Source of the DNA: an uncultured Oscillospiraceae bacterium | GTDB taxonomy: Bacteria > Bacillota > Clostridia > Oscillospirales > Oscillospiraceae | Reading direction: 5' to 3' | Assembly (NCBI GenBank): GCA_934511545.1 | Contig: CAKSWM010000081.1 | Span: forward strand, 1-6,636 | DNA: 6,636 nt | Part shown: piece by piece, positions 1 through 5,757 of the stretch | Position numbering within the stretch: position 1 is the stretch's first letter | How the letters are laid out: each line of letters opens with the position of its first letter | Position numbers and translations under genes: made by a program | The notes under the pieces: generated by a model | Seen by the model: the letters and a program-made list of their open reading frames with translations, nothing else | What the model was told of the DNA's origin: nothing | The model's database searches: none

Positions 1-948
1 AACAGCCGCGTCGGTACATTTCCGCATAAAAAATTTTCCGTTCCGCACCCCGGAAAAGCGGAAGTACAGCTCCTGTGACGCCATGGTTTCAAACAGTCTG
101 TTTTCCTCATAGCCGGAGGTGAATATGCGCTCTGCAAATACGTCCGTCAGGTATGGATATGTCGTGTACATTCGCATATCCACGCGGTCATCAAGACTCA
201 TCAACAGCAGCGGAAAGGTTCCCGTGCAGCCGGATTCCACAACGAGTATCCGCTCTGCGTCAACACCCTCCAGCATGGAGCAAAGAACATCTTTCGCCCG
301 CGGATAGCCGGCGATCGTCTTTCGGATATCCGGCATGACAAAGCGGAGAAAGGACCGCCATTCCGTACAGCCTGCCTCCAGCGCTCTGTAAATCGGCGCT
401 CTGATCTCATCATCCGCATTTTCCCGTCCGGTGAGCGCGGCAAAGGAGCTCCGGCTGAGAAGCCACGGGTAAACGCATCCTCTCCCCTGCGCGGAATAGC
501 GGACAAAGGGCAGGAGCGTATCGCGCAGGAGAAAAACATACGCCGTTTTGCCGTCATATCCCACCCATTCACAAAACCGCCGCAGTTTGTCCGCGAAAGG
601 CAGCGGCTCCGCAAGCGGCATTGCAGAGGCATCCCTCATCGTCTGCGAGATCGCACAGCGCAATTCCATATCCTGTTCCGAATAGGAAAGCTCACCGGCG
701 TCCGCCCATTTTGGGGGAGGTGGAAACGGCTCTGTATTGTTTCTCTTCAGATATTCCCGCAATCTTGATACGCCGGAAAAGGCTCCTTCGAGTTCCTCGT
801 TCAATTCGGTATAGCCCTCGTCGGCAAGGTCGTCCAGCATCCGCAAAAGCCGGCGGGCGCGATACAGGCCGGCACTTGTCACGGTGGTATTCTCAAATCT
901 TTGCAGTTCGTCCCGGTAAAAGCCCAGACTGTACGAAAGAAAGCCCAT
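1..948 (-). CDS. Conserved-looking protein of unknown function, partial (3' end outside window)
   Basis: The frame is open from an ATG at 948 to the left edge: 316 codons and no stop, so the C-terminus is missing. The ATG lies one base after the TAG of the TetR gene, with AGGA about eight bases upstream inside that gene, so the two are probably translationally coupled and share one promoter. I do not recognise the family. There is no signal peptide or clear membrane span, so it is probably cytoplasmic. Residues 1-70 are charged and probably helical, and a proline run (PFPPPP) follows at 75-79. A more structured part follows: YVFLLRDTLLPF (137-148), YPWLLSRSSF (160-169) and RILVVESGCTGTFPLLL (233-249). 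The order 'hydrophobic strand plus RD', 'SR-S', then 'hydrophobic strand plus acidic residue and GxxGT' loosely recalls HAD-like proteins of surface-polysaccharide loci, but this is a weak analogy. As the partner of a TetR gene it may be the regulated function. Confidence 0.72.
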   Translation of the reverse strand, partial: MGFLSYSLGFYRDELQRFENTTVTSAGLYRARRLLRMLDDLADEGYTELNEELEGAFSGVSRLREYLKRNNTEPFPPPPKWADAGELSYSEQDMELRCAISQTMRDASAMPLAEPLPFADKLRRFCEWVGYDGKTAYVFLLRDTLLPFVRYSAQGRGCVYPWLLSRSSFAALTGRENADDEIRAPIYRALEAGCTEWRSFLRFVMPDIRKTIAGYPRAKDVLCSMLEGVDAERILVVESGCTGTFPLLLMSLDDRVDMRMYTTYPYLTDVFAERIFTSGYEENRLFETMASQELYFRFSGVRNGKFFMRKCTDAAV

Positions 949-949
949 C

Positions 950-1564
950 CTAGCGTTCCTGAGGCTCCGCCGCGGTTCCCCCATGCCTTTCCCCGGCCCC
1001 GGACTTTACAAGCAGCATCATGGCTCGGAACTCCGTGGACAGCATTTCTCCCAGCTTTTTTTCGGAAAAGCGGCACATCCGCGTGGCGCACAAGGCTCCG
1101 ACCCCAAAGGTATATATCCATACGTTCTCAAAGAGAAGCTTTGCTTCGGCTTCGCTCATGCCGTATTCTTCCCGTATCAGCCGGATACAGGTTTCCGCGG
1201 TGGGACCAAGCTCGCCGAACACATCGTCGAAACTGACGGCGTTCCGGTTTTCCTGCATGAACAGCAGCTGATACAGCTTCGGCTCCCTTGCTCCGAACAT
1301 GACCATCTGCATCCCCACCTGCTTGAAAAACGGAACATCGGGCTGTTTCTGTTCCGCAAAGCTCTCAAACCGGTGCATGGCGGCGGTGCGCACCTCGTCC
1401 TGCACCTCTTTCATGCTGTTGAACACGGTAAATATCGGCCGGGCGGAACTGCCGAGCGCATCGCCCAGTTCTTTCGCCGTCAGCGCTTCGACGCCCTTTC
1501 GCGACACGATCTCCAGCGCGGCCTGCACGATCTCCTCTTTTGTGAATTTCGGTTTCGGCGGCAT
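950..1564 (-). CDS. TetR/AcrR-family transcriptional regulator
   Basis: This is a 204-residue protein of normal TetR length. The N-terminal DNA-binding domain covers about residues 7-55: helix 1 in FTKEEIVQAALEIVSRKG, then the helix-turn-helix in LTAKELGDALG and SSARPIFTVFNSMKEV, where the usual 'LYxHFxxKEEL' signature is replaced by 'IFTVFNSMKEV', a variant I associate with Clostridia members. The rest (about 60-185) is the helical ligand-binding and dimerisation domain, and the tail from 188 is Gly/Ala/Glu rich and probably disordered. The start is well supported: AAGGAGA at 1577-1571 sits seven bases before the ATG. It is the first gene of a leftward operon with the unknown gene at 948. 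The promoter and palindromic boxes directly upstream suggest that it represses itself and its partner. The ligand cannot be read from sequence. Confidence 0.93.
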   Translation of the reverse strand: MPPKPKFTKEEIVQAALEIVSRKGVEALTAKELGDALGSSARPIFTVFNSMKEVQDEVRTAAMHRFESFAEQKQPDVPFFKQVGMQMVMFGAREPKLYQLLFMQENRNAVSFDDVFGELGPTAETCIRLIREEYGMSEAEAKLLFENVWIYTFGVGALCATRMCRFSEKKLGEMLSTEFRAMMLLVKSGAGERHGGTAAEPQER

Positions 1565-1585
1565 ATGAATTCTCCTTATAGTACA

Positions 1586-1626
1586 AAAACATTTGTTTTG
1601 AAACGTTCGTTTTGCATCGAGCGTTT
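1586..1626. promoter_or_regulatory. Putative TetR operator array: two palindromes plus a degenerate third, 14-bp period
   Basis: Two palindromes share the core AAAC-R-TT-Y-GTTT. AAAACATTTGTTTT lies at 1586-1599 (6-base arms, TT centre) and AAACGTTCGTTT at 1601-1612 (5-base arms, TT centre). Their centres are exactly 14 bases apart. A third, weaker site at 1615-1626 keeps the right arm CGTTT and part of the left arm (CATCG), again in the same 14-base phase. The array covers roughly +1 to +37 of the predicted start site of the TetR transcript and ends nine bases before the TetR ribosome binding site, which is where a self-repressing TetR dimer would block transcription. That the neighbouring TetR protein binds here is inference from position and symmetry. 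Confidence 0.66.
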
Positions 1627-1629
1627 TTA

Positions 1630-1658
1630 ATTATAGCCATATCGTCATTCTCTGTCAA
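1630..1658 (-). promoter_or_regulatory. Consensus sigma-A promoter for the TetR operon
   Basis: Read on the minus strand, TTGACA (1658-1653) is followed after exactly 17 bases by TATAAT (1635-1630). Both hexamers match the housekeeping consensus at all six positions with optimal spacing. The predicted start is near 1623, about 60 bases before the TetR ATG. A promoter this strong in front of a regulator gene fits one that is held down by a bound repressor, and operator-like boxes lie just downstream. Confidence 0.88.
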
Positions 1659-1692
1659 TAGCCCTCGGAAAAAAGCTATGATATAGACACAT

Positions 1693-1721
1693 TTGACACG
1701 TCCTGGCATTCATGCTAAACT
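1693..1721 (+). promoter_or_regulatory. Sigma-A promoter with extended -10 for the flotillin-SseB operon
   Basis: TTGACA at 1693-1698 is followed after 17 bases by TAAACT at 1716-1721, which matches the -10 consensus at four of six positions. It is preceded by TGC, an extended -10 (TGn) element that often compensates for a weak -10. The predicted start is near 1728, leaving a leader of about 35 bases before the flotillin ATG. The -35 elements of this promoter and the TetR promoter lie back to back, about 35 bases apart. The operator boxes lie more than 65 bases away, so TetR control of this promoter is possible but less direct. Confidence 0.72.
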
Positions 1722-1762
1722 TGAAATAAAAAAACTTAACAGGTGAAGGGAGAGCTGACACA

Positions 1763-3226
1763 ATGCCTTTTCTGAACACAAAAATCATCATTCCGGTAAT
1801 AATCGCCGTGCTCGTCGTTATACTCTGTGCCTGCGGCTACATCAAAGCGCCGCCCGACGTCGCATATATCATCTCGGGTCTGCGCAAAAACCCGAAAATT
1901 CTCATCGGCCGCGCCGGGATACGCGTCCCCTTCCTTGAGCGCGTGGATAAGCTGATGGTCCGCCAGATATCCATAGACATCAAATCCGACGGCTATATCC
2001 CCACTCAGGACTTCATCGGAGTTGACGTAGACGCCGTCGCCAAGGTGCGTGTAATGACCGACCCCGACGGCATCAAGCTCGCAATGCGCAACTTCCTGAA
2101 CATGGACGTCGCGGGGTTCGAGCGCGCGATAGTCGATTCCCTTCAGGGTAATATGCGCGAGATAATCGGCACCATCACTCTCAAGGAGATATGCAACGAC
2201 CGCAAAAAATTCGGTGACGAGGTCCAGGCCAAGGCCCAGACCGATATGAACGCTCTGGGCATTCAGATCATCTCCTGCAACATACAGCGCGTGACTGATG
2301 AACGCGAACTCATAAACGCACTCGGTCAGGACAACATGAGCAAGATACAGAAGGACGCCGCCATCGCCAAGGCCGAGGCCGAACGCGACATCGAGATCGC
2401 GCGCGCCGAGGCGGCAAAGGCCGCAAACGACGCCAAGGTGCAGTCCGACACCGAGATCGCAATAAAACAGAACGAGCTTGCCATCAAGCAGTCCGAGCTG
2501 AAGGAAGCCGCCGACATCAAGAAAGCCGTTGCCGACGCCGCATACAAGATACAGGAAGAGGGCCAGCGCAAGACCATCGAGATAACCGCCGCCAACGCCG
2601 ACATCGCGCGCCGCGAAAAGGAAGCGGAGCTTGCCGAGCGCGAGATAACGCTCAAGGAGCGAAAGCTGGACGCCGAAGTCCGCAAGCAGGCGGACGCCGA
2701 AAAATATGCCGCCGAGCGCCGGGCAGAGGCGGACCTTATAGTCCGCCAGAAGGAGGCGGAGGCAAAGCGCTATGAGCAGGAACAGACAGCCGCCGGTATC
2801 CGCGCCGTCGGCGAGGCGGAGGCCGAGGCTATCCGGGCAAAATCCATTGCGGAGGCCGAGGGCATCGACCGCAAGGCCGAGGCCATGAAGAAATACGGCG
2901 AGGCCGCGATGCTCGAGATGATAATGCAGGCCCTTCCCGTTATAGCCAAGAACATAGCCGAACCGCTCGGCAAGGTCGATAAGATCACCATGTACGGCGA
3001 GGGCAACAACACAAAGCTCATCTCCGACATCGTCAACACGACCACTCAGGTATCGGAAGGACTCATGCAGAGCATGGGGATAGACCTGAAGGCACTGCTT
3101 TCGGGATTCCTGGGCGGCAAGGCCGCTGCCGGCATACAGGCATCCGCTCCCGCGGAACCGGGGACACAGGATGAATCCCCATCCGAAGACGAAAACGGCC
3201 CCACCACGGAAAATGAAGAAGAGTGA
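1763..3226 (+). CDS. Flotillin-like SPFH-domain membrane protein
   Basis: This 487-residue protein has the full architecture of bacterial flotillins (FloT/YuaG and YqiK type, usually about 480-510 residues). A single N-terminal membrane segment (7-26, IIIPVIIAVLVVIL core) anchors it. The SPFH/PHB domain follows at about 29-185 (APPDVAYIISGL, then GRAGIRVPFLERVDKL and VDAVAKVRV). A long Glu/Ala/Lys/Arg-rich coiled coil with the EA repeats typical of flotillins covers about 186-375. The flotillin C-terminal signature KKYGEAAMLEMIMQALPVIA sits at 376-395, followed by IAEPLGKVDKITMYG. The tail from 456 is Pro/Glu/Asp rich and probably disordered. Flotillins oligomerise at the cytoplasmic membrane and organise microdomains that host signalling, transport and secretion proteins. 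GGGAG at 1748-1752 lies ten bases before the ATG. A small SseB-like gene follows in the same operon; no NfeD partner is visible. The gene contains no TTA, CTA or TCA codon. Confidence 0.95.
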   Translation: MPFLNTKIIIPVIIAVLVVILCACGYIKAPPDVAYIISGLRKNPKILIGRAGIRVPFLERVDKLMVRQISIDIKSDGYIPTQDFIGVDVDAVAKVRVMTDPDGIKLAMRNFLNMDVAGFERAIVDSLQGNMREIIGTITLKEICNDRKKFGDEVQAKAQTDMNALGIQIISCNIQRVTDERELINALGQDNMSKIQKDAAIAKAEAERDIEIARAEAAKAANDAKVQSDTEIAIKQNELAIKQSELKEAADIKKAVADAAYKIQEEGQRKTIEITAANADIARREKEAELAEREITLKERKLDAEVRKQADAEKYAAERRAEADLIVRQKEAEAKRYEQEQTAAGIRAVGEAEAEAIRAKSIAEAEGIDRKAEAMKKYGEAAMLEMIMQALPVIAKNIAEPLGKVDKITMYGEGNNTKLISDIVNTTTQVSEGLMQSMGIDLKALLSGFLGGKAAAGIQASAPAEPGTQDESPSEDENGPTTENEEE

Positions 3227-3233
3227 CAGTATT

Positions 3234-3686
3234 ATGGAAGAAAAAATAACCCGCGAAATGCTCGCAGACGGAAACATGCTGCGCTATTTGAAGACGAAAT
3301 TCATGAACGACCGTTCGCAGGATAATCTCATATCTCTGCTGGCCTGTCTGCGCGATTCGATCGTGTTCGTGCCGATGAACGTGACCGGCAGCGGCGACAA
3401 CGAGACCCCGGAACCGCTGCGTTACCGTCCCGAGCTGCTGAGAGGACCGGACGGCGGACTGTATTTCCCGGTGTTTACTCAGAAGGAGTCGATCCCCGAG
3501 GCGTTTGAAAATAATTTCACCTGGACTCCCATCGAGGCTGTCCAGTGTGTCCGCATGGCTCACGCCGAGGGCGGGCTCGCAGGCCTGGTAATGGACGCTT
3601 TCACCGAGGTCCTGACAATGCCCATGAACATAGCAGACATTATCGAAAAGATCCCTTCGTCGCTTGCAGACAGCGAAGAGACCTGA
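3234..3686 (+). CDS. SseB N-terminal-domain protein
   Basis: This 150-residue protein resembles the SseB N-terminal domain (named after the enhanced serine sensitivity protein of enterobacteria, molecular role unknown). Residues 18-47 (LKTKFMNDRSQDNLISLLAC, then LRDSIVFVPM) match the opening helix and 'xLxxxxxxVPV' strand. GPDGGLYFPVFTQKESIP (71-88) is the characteristic 'dG..flPvFTs.eel' core, and TPIEAVQCVRMAH plus GLAGLVMDAFTEVL (about 98-127) complete the domain. There is no signal peptide or membrane span. I chose the ATG at 3234, eight bases after the flotillin stop, because the family-like sequence starts there. An in-frame ATG at 3213, overlapping the flotillin gene, would add seven residues (MKKSDSI) and cannot be excluded. 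A purine-rich GAAGAAGAG stretch at the flotillin end may serve as ribosome binding site. Co-transcription with the flotillin suggests a shared role, which is inference. Confidence 0.82.
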   Translation: MEEKITREMLADGNMLRYLKTKFMNDRSQDNLISLLACLRDSIVFVPMNVTGSGDNETPEPLRYRPELLRGPDGGLYFPVFTQKESIPEAFENNFTWTPIEAVQCVRMAHAEGGLAGLVMDAFTEVLTMPMNIADIIEKIPSSLADSEET

Positions 3687-3760
3687 AATCAGAAAGAACG
3701 CGCTACAGCTTCGGCTGCGGACTGAAATTGTAGACCCGACGCTATTTTTTGCATAAGAGC

Positions 3761-3797
3761 ACACGGCTTGTGGAGATCATCCACAAGCCGTGTTTTT
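3761..3797 (+). terminator. Rho-independent terminator of the flotillin-SseB operon
   Basis: A perfect 14-base-pair stem, ACACGGCTTGTGGA at 3761-3774 with its exact complement at 3780-3793, closes a five-base GATCA loop. TTTT follows directly (3794-3797), merging with the T that ends the stem. It lies about 75 bases after the SseB-like stop codon. On the minus strand the stem is followed by GCTCTTATGC with no T-run, so it works best for rightward transcription. Confidence 0.93.
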
Positions 3798-3945
3798 ATA
3801 AACACCTGTATCGAATCATATTAAACTCAAAATTTACTTGAGCTCTCCACATGACTGCTAAATACCAAAAAACTTGCAGTTTTCACGCAGAAGCAGACAA
3901 GGATATTAAAAGACGCCATGGAATACCACCCATGTTGCGAGCAGG

Positions 3946-3980
3946 AAAAGTGGGCTGATATTTGCATATCAGCCCACTTT
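3946..3980 (-). terminator. Hairpin terminator downstream of the flavoprotein gene, possibly bidirectional
   Basis: A perfect 15-base-pair stem, AAAGTGGGCTGATAT at 3947-3961 with its complement at 3966-3980, closes a four-base TTGC loop. Read leftward it ends in CACTTTTCC, a short T-run of which three Ts belong to the stem. Read rightward it ends in CACTTTAGG. It lies about 90 bases beyond the flavoprotein stop, where a leftward terminator is expected. The weak T-run lowers confidence, but the long stem could also catch rightward readthrough. Confidence 0.65.
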
Positions 3981-4068
3981 AGGTCTGTCCATATAAAATT
4001 TCAACTTAGGGCCGTGTTTCTCCGCTCCCCCACAAGCTTCATTATCGGGTTATACTTGCGGCCGCGGT

Positions 4069-5730
4069 CTACATTCCCGCCATATAAGCGCCCACCTGTC
4101 TGCCCAGCGCATGGCACATACCAAGGCTGGAACCGCCTATCGGCGTTGAATACTGCAACGGAAATATCTCTCCCGCGCAGTTTCCTGTTGCAAACAAGCC
4201 CTGGATAGGCTCGCATGCATCGTCAAGCACTTGCTGATTACCATCCACCACCAGTCCCGCCAAGGTCACCATAAGGAAACCGGCATCCTTGTTTGCCGCG
4301 CAGCCGAAGAAAGGCGGTTTAATGACCGGGCGCATCAGGTTTGGATCCTTCGCAAAATCTTCATCCCGGCCCTTTGTGCACAGCTCATTATAACGCGCGA
4401 TCTCGTCAAGGAAATTTTGTTTGTGCACTCCCTCATAGCCCAGATAGTCAGCCAGCTCTTCCAGCGTATTGGCGGCATACAGCCGAGACTGGAACGGACC
4501 ACCGTTTTTACTGCGAGAAACCTTCGTCCCGTCATCTTCGCCTTCCATTGCACGGTGCTTTGCCATTTGAACTGCCCCCGAGCAGCCCCTTGAGCCGCTT
4601 TCAAGTGCCCGCCGGCACAGCTCCTCGATCGCAGGAACTGAAAAGTCGTCGCTGAGATCGACGCCCAAATGGTCCATCGCCTGATATTCCAGATCCTCAC
4701 GCCAATTGGAGTCCCAGACGGTCACAATGTTCCCCTCAGGCTGCCGGACCGCACGGAGCCCAACGCCCCACAGTCCCATAATTCCCTCGTTCGAAAAACG
4801 TTTGCCATGAGAATTCAGTTTCAAGAACGCAGCTCCACCCATGGCGCCCGGTCGGCCGGTCATAGTGCAATACATGCCTCCGCGCGGCGCGGGTTGTATA
4901 TGTCCGCCGGCCCAAATACCCATTTTGATACCGCTTCCATCTCTGCCCATGCGCGGCACACGGTATTTCTCCATGTTTTCCGATATTTCCATGAACTCAT
5001 CGAGTAAATCAATGCACATCTGTTTATCCAGCGCAAAATCTCCGGCAGCCAAAAGCACACCTTTATTTGCTCTGAACCGATAGTATTTACCGTCTCTGCT
5101 CTTTGCGATCAGCGCGGCAACTCTTTTGCCATCCTTTTCAAGGTACTCGCCCGCAAATCCAAAGCGTGTAACGCCGCCCTTATCTTCAAATATCTTTATT
5201 GTATCCTTGATTGCTTGGGCAAGCCCCTGATCGAGATTATTTTTATCAAAGATCATTGTACCTATGAAATTCTTATAGCCGTTTACGTCCCCTTTAAACT
5301 TTTCCGGCTTTGGATTCATAAATATATGGATAGAGTCACGGTATTTCTTATCAAGCGGTTCAAGGAACCAGTCAAATGTCTCGCCGGAATGATACGCATA
5401 TTTTCGTATCAACTCCGTATTGCACCTGTTTATAGACCGCTTCTGGTACTCAAGAATAAGATCGATCGGGTCATATTCCGGCACCCCGCGCTCTTTTGCA
5501 AATCGGGAATTGAACGTACCTATCTCATGCCCGTAAACGATCAGGCGCTCCCGCTCGGCTTTTTCTACCAAAATCACAGAAGCCCCCGCTTCGACAGCCG
5601 CACGTGCCGCCAGCACTCCTGAATGTCCGGCTCCGACGATTATTATATCCGCCGTTTCTTCAGACACTATCCGGCTTTCATCCACAGGCTCCGGAGGTAT
5701 CATCCATCCGTGCTTTTCTTCAAAAAACAT
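4069..5730 (-). CDS. FAD-dependent oxidoreductase of the fumarate reductase/succinate dehydrogenase flavoprotein family
   Basis: This 553-residue single-domain flavoprotein is of the FAD_binding_2 type. The dinucleotide-binding fold is at 28-57, with GAGHSG (33-38) and E56 of VILVEK, which should bind the adenosine ribose. VLLAAGDFA (225-233) is the second FAD strand, GKRFSNEG (309-316) is the family's 'GkRFxNE' motif, and GLFATGNCAGE (511-521) with GGSSLGMCHALGR (532-544) forms the C-terminal FAD site. There is no Tat or Sec signal and no FMN or haem domain, so it is probably soluble and cytoplasmic and must take electrons from a separate donor. The residues that catalyse fumarate reduction appear to be replaced, so the substrate is probably not fumarate; the wider family also acts on enoates, urocanate and steroids. 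AAGGAG at 5744-5739, eight bases before the ATG, fixes the start. The gene follows a solute-binding protein by 27 bases, which suggests that the transported compound or a product of it is its substrate. Confidence 0.9.
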   Translation of the reverse strand: MFFEEKHGWMIPPEPVDESRIVSEETADIIIVGAGHSGVLAARAAVEAGASVILVEKAERERLIVYGHEIGTFNSRFAKERGVPEYDPIDLILEYQKRSINRCNTELIRKYAYHSGETFDWFLEPLDKKYRDSIHIFMNPKPEKFKGDVNGYKNFIGTMIFDKNNLDQGLAQAIKDTIKIFEDKGGVTRFGFAGEYLEKDGKRVAALIAKSRDGKYYRFRANKGVLLAAGDFALDKQMCIDLLDEFMEISENMEKYRVPRMGRDGSGIKMGIWAGGHIQPAPRGGMYCTMTGRPGAMGGAAFLKLNSHGKRFSNEGIMGLWGVGLRAVRQPEGNIVTVWDSNWREDLEYQAMDHLGVDLSDDFSVPAIEELCRRALESGSRGCSGAVQMAKHRAMEGEDDGTKVSRSKNGGPFQSRLYAANTLEELADYLGYEGVHKQNFLDEIARYNELCTKGRDEDFAKDPNLMRPVIKPPFFGCAANKDAGFLMVTLAGLVVDGNQQVLDDACEPIQGLFATGNCAGEIFPLQYSTPIGGSSLGMCHALGRQVGAYMAGM

Positions 5731-5757
5731 TTTCTCAACTCCTTGGATATTCGGCTG

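Larger units (their letters stand above)
3687..4068. other. Intergenic region between convergent operons
   Basis: These 382 bases separate the ends of two convergent transcription units. They hold one strong hairpin terminator for the rightward unit and a second hairpin for the leftward unit. A tiny CAGC-TTCG-GCTG hairpin with a UUCG tetraloop lies at 3706-3717, twenty bases after the SseB-like stop; it has no T-run next to it. I see no gene, promoter or RNA with a supportable structure in 3800-3945 or 3981-4068. Confidence 0.7.

Noticed and set aside
201..632. Leftward 143-codon frame with an ATG inside the first gene
   Set aside because: It is a shifted frame of the unknown protein encoded at 1-948. 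The translation is Arg/Ser/Cys-rich and has no family features, while the other frame is open for 316 codons with coupled start context.
983..1630. Rightward 215-codon frame opposite the TetR gene
   Set aside because: It is antisense to a clear TetR regulator and extends into its promoter. The His/Phe/Gly-rich composition looks like a shadow frame.
3171..3233. Earlier in-frame start for the SseB-like protein, 21 residues upstream
   Set aside because: It lies well inside the flotillin coding sequence, and the extra residues (MNPHPKTKTAPPRK...) do not look like part of the domain. The ATG at 3234 fits operon spacing better.
1736..3277. Leftward 513-codon open frame opposite the flotillin gene
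   Set aside because: It is in exact codon register with the flotillin gene, so its openness follows from the absence of TTA, CTA and TCA sense codons. The translation is Leu/Gly/Tyr/Val-rich without domains, and its start lies inside the SseB-like gene.
3063..3764. Leftward 233-codon frame opposite the SseB-like gene
   Set aside because: It overlaps both the flotillin end and the SseB-like gene on the wrong strand and gives no recognisable protein.
4001..4068. Coding-like tail after the flavoprotein stop, in another leftward frame (YNPIMKLVGERR)
   Set aside because: I considered a frameshifted C-terminal extension, but the flavoprotein already ends naturally just after its conserved C-terminal FAD motif, and the short tail has no recognisable homology.
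3918..4208. Rightward 96-codon frame across the intergenic hairpin
   Set aside because: It runs through the 15-base-pair hairpin and into the antisense of the flavoprotein gene. It has no convincing ribosome binding site or family features.
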